From Haemonchus contortus (lineage: Eukaryota; Nematoda; Chromadorea; Rhabditida; Trichostrongylidae), in assembly GCA_000469685.2 (NCBI GenBank), contig LS997566.1:42484920-42548919 (forward strand): DNA of 64,000 nucleotides, read 5' to 3'. The notes under the pieces are model-generated. The model saw only the letters and a program-made list of their open reading frames with translations. It did no database searches and had not been told where the DNA came from. Each line of letters opens with the position of its first letter. Position 1 is the stretch's first letter. Below, piece after piece: positions 45,901-57,440 of the stretch. A program made the translations under genes and the position numbers.

Positions 45901-48814
45901 TCGGTTACGTCGAAACTCACAGTTCTACACCATGTCCATTGTCATTCCGACCTGTGTTTGTACTTTTCTCTGCATAAACGGTCTATTTTTACCGAGTGAG
46001 ATCAGTGGGCTGAACATCGAAAAGGTAGTATTACTTCGAATTACTTTTTTTTCGTGGTCCTATTCACTTAATATGGAAAACCGATGGAGACTTTGTAGCC
46101 AGGGTAGATTGGTTCCTATTTCACATCCTATAGGTAGGGATTCAGAAGGAGTCCAATCCTATCGAAACGATAGTCCGGACCCTCTTGAGCTGGCCTCTAA
46201 CTCATCAAAGGTCAAAGTGTGCCTCAAAGCTAATAATATTTCGAATTCCTTGAAAGCATTTTGTGCAGTAGGCACTTTCAAAGTTCCCACTTCAGGCATC
46301 CCTCGGTGTGTGCACATTGCTTGCTATGTCCCTTATTTTACAATCTGTTACCGCCACGATGCCGAAATCAGAAAATCTACCTCTTCTAGGTATGTTTGAA
46401 GTTAAAGTAGTGTCTTGGAAGTGCTAAAGGCAGTTCTGTAAAACACCTTCGTCAGAAACTCAATCCTGGGGTGTTCTCAGGCAAAAAATTTACCACAGAA
46501 ATGCATGAGCTGTTGAGAAATTCTTCGAGTAAAAGTACTGAATCAGTACTCTTATTCGAGAGAAGGTCCCTTCAGTCTACTCTATGGTAGGCAGTGAGTT
46601 AGTATGATTTTATGTAGTCTCTCTCAAAGAGTAGTAGCATGGAAGGAACAAAGTTGGAGGTGTGCCAGGTGGCGTACTATCACACCCGCATAGTCACAGG
46701 TTCGAATCTCGGATAGTTAGTTGCCAAAGCCATCTTAGCCCATCCATCCCTCTGATGTCGCTTTATCAATACCAGACTCGTCTGGGAGGATGAAACACTG
46801 ACTTGCACATTGGCCCGCAGGTCATGGTAAACGTCACATAACGTCACATACGGTTCAAGCTCTTCCGCATTCCTGAGTGGGAGTCGACTGCGTGGGCACA
46901 CCTTTCAGACGAGGTCAATCCAAGCCCTTAGAAATTATCCCCAATCCTTTGGGAGTTGTCCTAAATTCATTCATTTGCTAAATATTTCTTTGTTCCATAC
47001 TCTCCGTGCCCTTACCACATACTGTTTGCCTAGGCATCTACGTTTTGGCACAAACAATATTATGCGCAATAGCTGTGTTGGTCACCTCAATCTACCTCAT
47101 CTACCATGAACGGGCATCCACTCGAGGATGGATTCCACCAAGATGGTTAAGCTCGTCTCTCTTGACTAGGCGCTATGATAAAAAAGTTACGCACAACGAT
47201 GGCTTCCAACAGGATCACAACCGATTTGAGTGAGTCCATGTTTATTCTAATTAACACATAGCGATGTTCCTTTCAAAACCCGAAGCATCCTCTACAGCTT
47301 CCATTCTTGCGAGTTGCCCTGTCTGAAGGTTGAGTGTCTAGAGGTTGAGTTTAACCAGAGGATTAAACTTTGCATTTGACTGAGGTGAGTTTACTAACGG
47401 ACATGCCACTAACCTGGCGCGCTGGGCCCACCTCAAAGTGAAAACTGACCAGATTCTCGTTGTACGTAATACTGAGAGCCTTGAATGTTCCTTTGAACTT
47501 TGGGGAGGGCCCTCGAACCGTGAGAATCAGCTTTGTCAAATTATGAAGCGGCCTCTCGTACAAACAGGCCACAACGACACAATCTTTCCCGTGTAATTCA
47601 TGTTGTTGATACTTTTACTTCCATAAGCGGTATCCGGAGGCAGATCTCCGAACATTTAGGGCCAGAAAAACTCAATCAATAGTGAACGAAAATGGGCGTA
47701 ATCAATTTTCCCCATCATCTGTAATAAAAATATTAGACTTACTGGGGTGTGGTGCGATTTACGCGTTAATATAGTGAGGTAATCGGACGAGACGCGCTAT
47801 AGCATCATGCCTACCATCATAATGGGAGAAATAAGATCTTATGAGTAGAATAAGTAAAAAATGTCCAACTATGCACGTTTACAGAAGGATTGCGTTTTCT
47901 ACGATCGAAAAATTTGAAGTTATTCTTATTTTGAACTTTTGTCAAGTAAATTGTTGACCTATGAAGTGGATTCTTAATTTCGAAAGGGTTTAATCGCCCC
48001 CCTCCGCGACTTACTGCTCTTACTGCCGTCACTCTTCTACCAAGGCGATGTTCAAGGATTGAAATGATTTTCTACCACATCAATTGTTATTCATTTTTGG
48101 AACTGACCTGAAGTAATATCTCGTCTTCCTCAACAATGGTGACTCTAGAAATTTTAAGTATTAACCCATTCCCATTGATGATCATGTCAGCGTCTGCACT
48201 ACCTGAGACTTCGAGTATTCCAGTCTATTCCAGCCTCTTTTGACTCACCCGACGGGAGGCTTAAATCTGAGAAAATCTCAAAGAATGTGTTGCTGAATAA
48301 TAGGCAACTTGGGACTTGCATTACTAACAGAACTTACCTTGGGAGGCGACACTTACTAAAAAGAAACTCAGCTGTAGAAGCAACGAAAACATTTCGAGTA
48401 CGGCAATATTCTCTCTGTAGCACCCCCTCCCCCTTTACAGAAAATGAAGGCTAGGCTCGTTGCAAGGCTCCCACCTGAAAATACGATATCTTTATAATTC
48501 TGCAAATGAAAATGATAATAAGCGTGATCAAAGTGAGGGAACAGTACTTGGTTCCAAAGCCATGCAGGGTTACTACAGTACTCAGAATTTTAGTATTTTC
48601 GATGATTATAAGTATTAATGCAATCAATGATTCCCCATTCAGATCCACTCAACTAACGCCTTACTTGGAAGCGATCTGTGCATTCTTGCGGGAAACAGCA
48701 TCCGATTCCCGTTTGGAGCAAATGTGGGCTCGAATATTCGATCGAATTAATGTGTTCACTTTGATATTCTTCCAACTAGTTAATATAATACTGACTTTGG
48801 TCATACTGCTGTAA
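42958..48814 (+). CDS. cys-loop cation channel subunit, divergent nicotinic-receptor type
   Basis: Exons: 42,958-43,109, 43,569-43,720, 43,849-43,933, 44,470-44,619, 45,681-45,761, 45,887-46,024, 46,296-46,389, 47,034-47,229 and 48,643-48,814 (TAA). Phase carries across all eight junctions. About 405 residues are visible; the signal peptide exon is missing. N-terminal domain: IFTDYHPGIRP, NEQTQTV, SSEWVDPLLNW, the loop A motif WTPDITF and LNYDGYILQSSPQ. The cys-loop is C-EINVVDFPYDTQT-C (13 residues between cysteines), followed by GSWQYD and NSEWKLL. Then come RLRRNSQFYTM and four membrane helices. Before TM2 is IEK, not the PAR of anion channels, so cation selectivity is likely. Loop C has no vicinal Cys pair, so it is a non-alpha or orphan subunit. 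The TM3-TM4 loop is short. The closest kin would be nematode ACR/LGC orphan subunits. Introns carry a mariner-like MITE, a SINE and an antisense gene. Confidence 0.94.
44744..45250. mobile_element. mariner-like MITE, copy 2, in a channel-gene intron
   Basis: The inverted ends are CAGTAGCGCTCAAAAGTATT and AATGCTTTTGAGCGCTACTG, flanked by TA on each side (44,742-44,743 and 45,251-45,252), as expected for Tc1/mariner insertion. It lies wholly in the intron between 44,619 and 45,681. It is inverted relative to the copy at 16,705. Open frames through it are not coding. Confidence 0.92.
46655..46930 (+). mobile_element. tRNA-derived SINE in a channel-gene intron
   Basis: The head is GGAGGTGTGCCAGGTGGCG, with an intact B box (GGTTCGAATCTC), then the GACTCGTCTGGGAGGATGAA block and the GAGTGGGAGTCGACTGCG tail. 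It sits between exons ending at 46,389 and starting at 47,034. Confidence 0.88.
47363..48392 (-). CDS. small secreted protein nested antisense in the last channel intron
   Basis: Minus-strand exons: 48,392-48,338 (MFSLLLQLSFFLVSVASQ, a signal peptide, GTAAGT donor), an optional 18-nt exon 48,266-48,249, 48,202-48,108 (acceptor GTCTCAG, GTCAGT donor) and probably 47,611-47,363 (TAA). Phase fits with or without the 18-nt exon. The second main exon contains SADADMIINGNG, then LKISRVTIVEEDEILLQ. The last contains KDCVVVACLYERPLHNLT, then KLILTVRG and FHFEVGPARQ. The alternating strand-like pattern with one Cys pair suggests a small beta-rich extracellular domain, perhaps Ig-like, but I cannot name it. 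The weak point is the acceptor at 47,612 (GTAAAAG), so an intermediate exon may be missing. The whole gene lies inside the intron 47,230-48,642 on the opposite strand. Confidence 0.6.
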
Positions 48815-49371
48815 GTATTGTACAAGTTAGATAGGCTACTCGCTTCATCGGAAAGAGTTGTTTGTTTTCACTGTTTTTGTTTTTGTACTGGATCATCTCT
48901 GATTTCACAAATAGTTGAGGATCTCTGATGATTCTTCACGATATGGGCTCATGGATGGAAGTAATAGATTGCTCCATATGTTCGTTAATATTGTGTATTC
49001 AATATGTGATGTCTACCTCTTGAACGTGTATCTAATCTACATAGTTTCTATCACAATGGTATATATTTTGATGATCAGACTTATAAAAAAAAATAGATTA
49101 GGGAAATGCCCAGGTAGAGGCAGCAGACAATGGGTGCAGCCCTACTTCTTGGGTTGGCTGTGTTCATCTGTCGTGTGATGAAACTCTTGCAGCTTGGCTC
49201 TTTTCTGATATGGTAACACCGCTCATGAGCACAAAACAAAACTTGTCCACAAATCAAAACTTACTTGAAAAGCATGCAAATCTGTCTGAATGATTTCTGC
49301 ACCGCTTAGAGGTCGGTTTTCAAACCATAACTAATTATTTATATTTATACACACATCTGTTTATAACAGAA
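48815..49371. other. shared 3' region between convergent genes
   Basis: The region lies between the stop codons of the channel (+) and the phospholipase (-), 557 bp apart. It must hold both 3' UTRs. An AT-rich stretch with AATAA-like sequence lies at 49,325-49,350, just past the phospholipase stop. The + strand frame at 48,915-49,178 is hydrophobic but unsupported. Confidence 0.5.
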
Positions 49372-52300
49372 TCATAACGGTGAACTTGTACTTGAACCGT
49401 TCGTCCATTTTCCGTTGTTATCAAAATAGGATAGTGGAATGGTATAGTCCGAATTCCAGTCCCTTTCGAAAATCTGAAATGGGAGTTCCTTCATGTATTC
49501 GAAGATTTAAGCCAGGGGACCAGATTCCTTAAAGGTTTGAAGAGTGAGTGATAACCAAAAAAGGCAAGTGAGGAGATGGGTGAACTGGTTGTGTGAGTCC
49601 TAATGGATATCGACACCTTCGCAAATTGATCCACTATGACTGATTTTTGGCTCGAGTCATCCGCTCGTATGACCATCCCTATACCAGCAGTATACTTCCA
49701 ATAATCGGGAGTCCAATTTGAAGTGCCTGCAAGAATTCACACGATTATCTGGTCCCTAGAAGCCCTCTGTTCGGCAGATTTTCGGGTAAGAATGTTCATT
49801 TGGTAGAAAAACGGGAGAACGCTTTATGCATGCCCCGAAGATGGATTGGGACCGAAATTTACCGACCCCTTCAACCGTGACGAGAGGTCCTACTGACACT
49901 TAACCGCCCTGAAATCCTGCGCTCATCACGAAGCACTTGTAATTGGGACCGGGACCTAAGTTTTTCTTCCAAAGGCAAGCAATTCAACTACTCACCCACA
50001 TAAACTGCCTTTTCAGTGACGAAATACTTGTTATGATAAACTCGGGAAAACGGTATGTTACCGTACTGCATTTCTGGTACCTGAATGAAACGGACTTCGA
50101 TTGACCCACGTCGAACGCATTTTCCTCCTGCAAGTCACGTAACTGGTAATGATCAAAAACTAATTATGATCGATGTAAACGGTTTTCTAACCTTGGTATA
50201 AGCACTGTAGCTGACTGCTTATATCTTGTAGTGAATGCATATACGCATAGGCTCTGGCATTCGTATGAGACCAACGAGAATGCATGAATCGGACCTAGGA
50301 AAAGCATGGCAGTATGGTACCGAATCCATACATGGGCGATTGTCCACTCACCTTGACTTGCCTGTCAAAAGCAGCTCTTCGAATCGCTTCATCGAGTCTG
50401 CCGTACCACCTTAGAAGGCAACAATTATAAAGAAAGTCCTTTTCAACTTCCGTAGAACCCTTCAAAAGGCGCAGTCCATCATGGAAATGGTATCCGACAA
50501 ACCCTACTGAGATCTGGCAAGCCTCACAAACTGCAAAAAGCGGTCGTGTTGAAGGCACAGTTCACGATACTTTTGGGTAGTTCAGATTATGATGAAAAAT
50601 GGACGACAAGATCGCAAATAGTGCGATGAAGGTGGAGAAACTGCTTGAATCGGTGTTTCCAACGTGAAAAAAGCTTCGAAAAACCGTTAAACAGGGGGCT
50701 GGACGAGAATGAGACCGGAAAAATGAAGAAGAGTGGGGCGTTTGGACTAGCTATGCAATGTGTCTCACTGCCTACTTATGGATCCTGGTACGAATAACAG
50801 ACTATGGTAAGCAAAAATTCATTCACTTATAACCATAAGTAAACAAAAAATCTCTAGTAATAGCAACAGTGGCTCAGATTTTTCAGCCTCTAGGAGTAGG
50901 AAATGCAATAAGGGCAGCAAACAGAATAACAGAGGAAAAAAGAATGGGAGGAAAACATCGCCTCATCACTTGGCGATCAGCTGATTGTGTGTGGGTCCTA
51001 GAACGAATAGTTGCAATCTGTGTTGTCTTGACACTCGTCTGACGTGATGACGTAACATTAATCGAGAGGCGGGAAAGCCATTGACGTTCCCGCCCATTGA
51101 ATTATCGTGAACTGTGCCTTTAAGGACATAGTGACATGGCATTTTTGTCAAGCCTCCGAAATCCTTTTCAAGCTCTCTTTCAACAGACAAACGTCCGATC
51201 GAAAACATGAACATGACTGATGTAGAATTTTTTGACTCAACGAGTTATTCTAAACTCACGAGTTCAACGGCTTCAAGTAAAGGGTGCAAGGAGCATAATC
51301 CATCACTGCCATGTCCAGCCTTTCCTAGACGAACAGTACTTATACGAATTTCAGTTTTTATCTGACATATTATCTAAGGAAAGTTGAGCCCATCAAAAAG
51401 ACACATCAGTCAGTCATTGTCAGAATTCTACTCAATCCTGAGCTTTCCGAAGTGAGCAAAAATACCTGCGCTTCGTCGATGAGTTTTACCATTGCGTCAA
51501 TGTCTGATTCTCTTCCACATGACTGAAATCCTGGAGGAGCAGCCTAAAACGAGATCGGTGGCCTTTTCCGTGATATCTGTAGTTTGTTGTCGAGTTTATA
51601 AACGATTCTATGACTCTAACTGCTGAATAGCTCATTAACCACTTAATGTAAAAGAGTGCAATGAGGGGACCTACTGAAAAATACACTGCTTGACTGCCAC
51701 TCGGCTGTGGTACTGACGTTGGGCGTTCGTGGTAGGAGGACGTTGCGTAATAGTCTGGCCAACTGCAAAAGGAATAATTGACCTTAGTTCCTATTTATTC
51801 GTAAGTACAGCCAACAGTAGCTTTGTGAGCTTTGAACAGCCCAGATGAATTACCCGGTGACCCAATTGAATCACCCGGTGGAAGAAAGCAGGCATGTCCC
51901 CAATCAGGTGCACACCATGCCTGGGCAGCAGACATTTTGTTGTGAGGTGCTGTTGGTTGTTTTTCACCTCTGAGGCCGTCTACAGAAGAGGAGCCGCTAC
52001 CACAAAGAAACTTTGCTGAGGTATATATTCACAATTTTCATGGCTATTGAGGAGGCATCGATCGAAAGCAAGTCTGTGGACAATTTGGTGGCCAATTGAG
52101 GTAAGCCCACCATGCGTTCTTAGAGAGTGACGGCAAAAAGCCGGGCAGCGGCAGCTCAGTTACTGACGCAAGGTTCGGTGGTGAGATCTACAAGGAAAGT
52201 GAGGTGCGAAGCTTACGCCTAAGGGGTCCTGTGGCTGGCTGCGTGAGCCCCACCAAGCCTGCGCGATCCACCGCACTCGGATGGAGCCCACTAAACTTGG

Positions 52301-55300
52301 ACAGTTGTCACGGTTCGTCCCTTCGAGTACATTCGTTTCGGGATGGAAAAAGTAGAACAACAAGTTTACCTACCTTTGTGGGATTTTCGCACCGGGAGCT
52401 CCCATATCCCAATAGATATCTAGCAGCTTTGTGAAGTCCTGTGCAAGGCAAGGGCAATTGAATACAGCCATCCCAAGCTCTTTAACCTGCAACGCTACTA
52501 TTCCTTCTCGTCTTTGTAGGTTAGATTATTCAAATTCGGTCTGTTTGACAGATGGAATCAGTCATATTTGTACGCTGGACTGGGAGGATGAGCAAGTGCT
52601 CGATTTACTGGTTATGATGACAGTCCGTTATTTTCAATGCTCTTGAACATTTCACCGTGGAGGACTGCGGAAGGGGTCCCAGCAGAAAACCCAGGAGCGC
52701 AGTAGCCAGCGCTGGAGAGTACAAGGGTAAAAAGGGAGTTTCTCGCTACTAAGGGCTAGGAAATGGCTCCGAAGTTCATGGAGAAGAGGGGCACCTAAAA
52801 GTTTGGTCAACCATACTTCTCCGGGTAGGTATACTATCCTTCCAACACACAAACGAGGCCAAATAGGTTCGAAGATAGTCGTAGTGAATCATGATTCATG
52901 TAATAATTGTGATCTGCATATGGCGCGCGGCGACTGCTAGCTAGTTGTCCCGTTCTGAACACAGTCAGATGGTCAGCCGCTTTCTCGCAGCGCCGCATCC
53001 CGTTAAGGATCAAAATGTCGTGGCTTACTTCCCGTTTAAAAACTTTCGACGGTCTGACTCTGGAAAAAAGGTAAACCTGAGTGAGAGCTCGCCAATCGAA
53101 ATTCGCAGATCCAACATAAAAGTGCTTGCCATCAACAGCCCATGATTTCGTATGGAGGATACCTCCCGGATACCTGGAATGCTATCACACTAGGAACAGA
53201 TGCACTTTAAAGCTGGCCCTTTCCTTTCGATTACCATTGCGTAAAGTCAAGTGAACGGACTTCCAGGTTCCCATTTGAATTTGCAGCTAAGTTTGTCGTT
53301 TCGGGATAACCTGAAACTATGACTGTTGGGGTCAAAAGGAATGTAACGCTTCTAGCCCTCCATACCATTGCTCCCGTTCGATAACTAATTACTGCACTCA
53401 GGACTACCGAAATGGAGTCAGTCACTCAACAAACAATCGGGAATCGAAAATCGTACCTCCATCTTGATATGTTTGAGCAATTCTGACTTTGACCCCTCGC
53501 TGTGCAGTTTGTAATATAGTACTGTAGATAAGTTCACCCTGAAACGGTCGAGGGTCATCTATCGTTAGTGTGCAGAGCTAGAAGAGCGACAATATAGGAC
53601 GATAAGTGAATTTCGGGCAAAAAAGATCGAAAACCGTGCGTGGAAGAATTCAATATTCAGATCAATCCTTGCTAGGAGCACTAGGAGAAGGTTTGGGAAA
53701 CAATGATGTTTGTCTCGAAGTGTCCCTGACATGAATCAGATCAATGGTTGCTGTTCACCTTTTCCCACGGTCTCCTTGGAACTTAGAGTGTGAAGAAAAT
53801 CTCCCTGCTCCCTATCTTCTCCCCACACTCCACATCACCCCCTCCCCCCTCTCCTCCCCGCTGATTATTCACCTCTCCCTTGCGGACCTCTGACGGCATA
53901 TTCATCGGCTTCCTTTCTTTCGGAGAAAACTCGAAAACTTACATCTGCTGAAGTACCACTTGGGTCAACAGTGTAGTTGCTTCCAGTATCCTGCACTAGC
54001 AATGACCAGTAATAACTGCCGATAAGGATATCGCTAGTTGCTTCATCTAAAAAGTTATTATGTCACTCAGATTTATAGCTCTAACCGGACGAGGTATCTT
54101 TTCACATGAGATTTCTTCACATCGTCTGTTCACAGCTAATGGGGCTTTATTCGACGTCTTCTAAATTGTGCACAGGGTCATTTCAGGCGACGACGACGAC
54201 GTAAGCAAAAGGACCCTGGACTCTGACCCCCAAAGTGCAAACGCGCCTGTGTGGCTCGGCCCCTCCTCAGTTGATCAGGTGGTACCTGTTCTTGGTGGGT
54301 ATATTTGGAGGCAGTGGAAGCTGAGTATTACTACTCCGATAGATCTAGTCGATTAAAGAGCAGAGATACGTGATAGAGGTTTTTCTTACATAGTAACATT
54401 TTATCTTTAGGGCCTGCCACCTCCTCTGTGAAAAATTATGTCACCTGATAACATTCCCGAGATGTCAACTATGCAGGCAATGAACGGTACATGGTGAAAA
54501 AAACCTTCTAATCAAGCAAAAACGCCTGGAACTTATTCTGTGTCTATAAATCATCCTTAAAGTTTCTCAGTAGTTGATTTGATATCTTCGAGGAAACAAA
54601 GTTGGATTCCGAAGTCCTCATTGAAAACGAAAATCATGCATTCCGTACCCCATCCCTACACATTTCTCCCCAGCCCTTTTTCTGGGCACATGCACTTTCT
54701 AGAAATTTACTCTCAGGACCAATGCCTACTTGTTGTTTTGGCATGAAAATGTTTCATAAGGAGGAGGCAATGTACAATGGTAACCCGCGCCTCACTACAA
54801 TTGGCCCAGGACCAGACTACACCGATTTTGTCGGCCAGCGTTTCCTCCATTTGTCATTTCACCGTCATGATAGCAAAAGGATGTCTCCCCTCTTCAGGTA
54901 CGACCACAGCACCTTGTGAAGGGCTCTGGGTAGGCTTGTGTAATGGATCGAGTGTTGAAAAAGGCTAAAAATATAAAAAGGAGTAATGAACTCAATCATT
55001 AGCCTCATCCAGCAGCTTGTAGTGCTGTTATAGATTGGGTATGACGAGTTGAACACTAGCCCTGCTGGTATCGACTCGCAGATAACGAACCTGAACAGTT
55101 ATTAAGGAAGATAGAAACAAAACCTTTCTCGAAGATGAAAAAGCAAAGTGAGGTGGCGAAAAAATAAATGGTTTGGGCCAGTAGAAGCTGCCGCTCGCGA
55201 AGAGACATGCCGCGCGCGATTGCACAGATTCGCCAGCGGCGATCGCAATGGCACTTCCTGACTCACACCCCAATAAGGGAGCAGGTTACGGCTTACGGAA

Positions 55301-56770
55301 CAACAAAGAATTTCCCTCAGACTCATTTCCCGATGTAGGTTCCTATACGCCTATGGCGCTATGATTAAGAACCTGGGTTTACAAAAGTACTGTTAAGCCT
55401 TGAACCCGTTTTTTATGGACTAAATGCTACTTAATAGCGCGATTCTTACCCAGAGCATTACTGAACACATTGCCTTTTCGTCTTTCCGGTATCCTATCAG
55501 CGATAACCAAAAAGTTTGGTGTTGGCACATTGGAGACAATCTCATCTTGACTTCTGCTGGGCATTCGTCTGTTGGGCACTGCGGAGGCTAGCTTAGAGGA
55601 TAGAGTCCCGAACAGATACTCGATAAAGGTTTACTTCATCTCACTGACCCATGATCGACCTTTGTAAGATTGAAGTTAGAACTAACTCGCATGTTTTTTC
55701 GCATGTTACCGGTGGTGGAGGCGTACAACTACTTGAAGGCGCATCGCCGCTCGTACTGCAGTTTCCATAGATATTGTAAGTATCGCCGCCTTTCGAAGCT
55801 GGCTTCACTCCAACGAAGTAGATCTGGAATACTCTCAATCGACACGTTCCACAATTATTTCGAGGTTTTTCATCAGAATCAGTTTAAATGCGATAAGGGA
55901 TAAAGTTTAGGATAAAGTTTTTGGCGTTAATCAATCCCGTCTTAGGGATTCGCCCCCGCACACTCGACTTCTATTCAGAATCGTAGTGGCGTATTTGGCC
56001 TATATAATGACTTGCGGTGGTCAGCCGATGTACAAGTCAGTGCTTCTATCCTCCCAGACGAGTCTGGTACCTATTCACCGACCCCGGAGGGATGGAAGGC
56101 TTGGTTGGCCTAGGCGTGCATCGATCCGGGATTCGAACCCCTGACCGTGCGTGTGATAAAGTGTGCCACTTGCCACTACACCTCCGCCCACTTAAATGTG
56201 AACTTTAGTAAATGGTAGGGCTTCTACATAGTTTTGACCATTTCTGTTAGGATTAAGACACGTGTTCGACTCCTTTATTGATTTATTTATTCAATTGGAT
56301 AGCATTTCAAGACTTATCGAACCTATACAAAGCTACAGAGCTTCCTCGCCCCCCCCCCCCCCCCTCCCTCCCCAACCAATCTTGAATGGAAGTCCTAGTG
56401 ACCCTTTCTTTGAACCGGCTTAATGGGGTCTTTTGGCTGGCGTAGCATCTCTTTGACACGAGTGACATTACTATGTCCTTTCCTTCCGATTCTGAGCTTC
56501 AGGGCCGTTCCTCCCATATTTGAGCTCTAGAACCGTTACAAATCGAATAAGGTTCCTAACCAATAGATAAAGGAAACCATCGGCGAGTAAATTCAATCGA
56601 TCGAGTTGTTTTTTTGAAATATACAAAAATTAATTGATATATCTGAAATTAACCGTTAACCATATTCCAGAAGTGAGTAGAATGGCTACGGCAGCTGTGA
56701 TTGCATGCCCAATGAGGGTCGCTACTGTCATGATCCGATTATGGTATCCGAATGATAGTGAGTATTCGTT
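49372..56770 (-). CDS. PLD3/PLD4-like membrane phospholipase D family protein
   Basis: Sixteen minus-strand exons: 56,770-56,654, 55,823-55,687, 55,090-54,992, 54,046-53,943, 53,538-53,457, 53,310-53,235, 53,173-53,077, 52,486-52,374, 51,762-51,675, 51,543-51,466, 51,324-51,260, 50,409-50,352, 50,294-50,192, 50,127-49,996, 49,726-49,617 and 49,473-49,372 (TGA). Every junction keeps phase except 54,992/54,046. About 520 residues; human PLD3 has 490. Layout: one N-terminal membrane helix ([18 protein letters not shown]), a Cys/Pro-rich stem, [16 protein letters not shown], first HKD motif LHTKSWAVD with [20 protein letters not shown], second motif HNKYFVTE with YVGTSNW, and a FERDWNSDY end. Glu in place of Asp in motif 2 is usual for PLD3/4. 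The family acts in ER and endolysosomes as single-strand 5' exonucleases and in lipid turnover. The initiator exon was not found. Confidence 0.94.
50438..50548 (-). repeat. ~115-bp dispersed repeat, copy 2
   Basis: Matches 34,689-34,803 from CAACTTCCGTAGAACCC to GCGGTCGTGTT. It lies in the phospholipase intron 50,410-51,259 and abuts the TTAA element. Confidence 0.85.
50553..51118. mobile_element. 566-bp TTAA-flanked element with inverted ends
   Basis: The left end AGGCACAGTTCACGATA and the right end TATCGTGAACTGTGCCT are perfect inverted repeats. They are flanked by TTGA (50,549-50,552) and TTAA (51,119-51,122). A TTAA target and an internal body without a transposase suggest a piggyBac-type non-autonomous element. 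Single ends of the same family are at 6,086, 18,263 and 39,684. It lies entirely within a phospholipase intron. Confidence 0.78.
55918..56190 (-). mobile_element. tRNA-derived SINE, near intact, in a phospholipase intron
   Basis: On the minus strand it starts GGCGGAGGTGTAGTGGCAAG, has an intact B box (GGGGTTCGAATCCC) and ends CGGGATTGATTAACGCC. It is in the same transcriptional sense as the host gene, between exons 56,654 and 55,823. It is one of the youngest-looking copies in the window. Confidence 0.93.
56349..56364. repeat. 16-bp poly-C tract
   Basis: An uninterrupted C run in the first recognised phospholipase intron, about 160 bp from the SINE. Confidence 0.95.
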
Positions 56771-57182
56771 CTGAAACGAATAGCATCTACATTTTGACAT
56801 CAGCACGGGATAAATGCATCGGACCTAATGACACACATTCACAAGAATTTTGAAATACTTTTTTTTGAATCGAAAAGCGAAAGTATTGGTTAGAGGTAGT
56901 GCATCGGTGGTGAAAGAAGCAAGAGAATCTGTCGATTTTGTGAGAAACCAGGCTAGAACGCAACATTTGTTTTCGATCCATTTCATGCCTTGAGGAAGAC
57001 GATATCGTCGGAACGTTGGCCAATAATTTTTTACTAACAACATCCTCCTGAAAGTTCAAAGCAAAGTAACGACTGTCTTAGCCACTGTGGAAACAGTAGG
57101 AGTAACTGTGCAGAACTGCTTTCTACTAGCCCTTGTGAGTCAATTAATAGGTCGCCCACACCCTCAGGAGATACTAAATCGT

Positions 57183-57440
57183 GGGAGACGGGCATTAGGA
57201 ACGATTTTGGGTAATCGACTTGCCGCACGCGGCTGTCGCGGACCACTCATTCGCAGTTATTACAGCTCTAGCGTTCTTCATACAGCTCAATCGATATGCG
57301 ATCATTATTTTATGCATAATTCTACTATCAGTACTTTTGTTCTTGTATTTCTTACCTACTTCCGCATCCTGCTACATCCCTTAGCGCGCGACGCCCCTCT
57401 CACCACGACGCGACCATTTCGTTCCTAACGCACCACACCC
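57183..57440 (+). mobile_element. 258-bp MITE, family A
   Basis: Ends GGGAGACGGGCATTAGGAACG and CGTTCCTAACGCACCACACCC, with a perfect 9-bp target duplication CTAAATCGT on both sides (57,174-57,182 and 57,441-57,449). Confidence 0.95.

Noticed and set aside
45830..46399. 189-codon + strand frame covering TM1 and beyond
   Set aside because: Only 45,887-46,024 of this frame is coding. The true TM2 exon (46,296-46,389) is in a different frame after a TTCAG acceptor.
47230..47233. TGA stop directly after TM3 in the channel gene
   Set aside because: It lies within a GTGAGT donor. The exon at 48,643 continues in phase and supplies TM4, so the stop is intronic.
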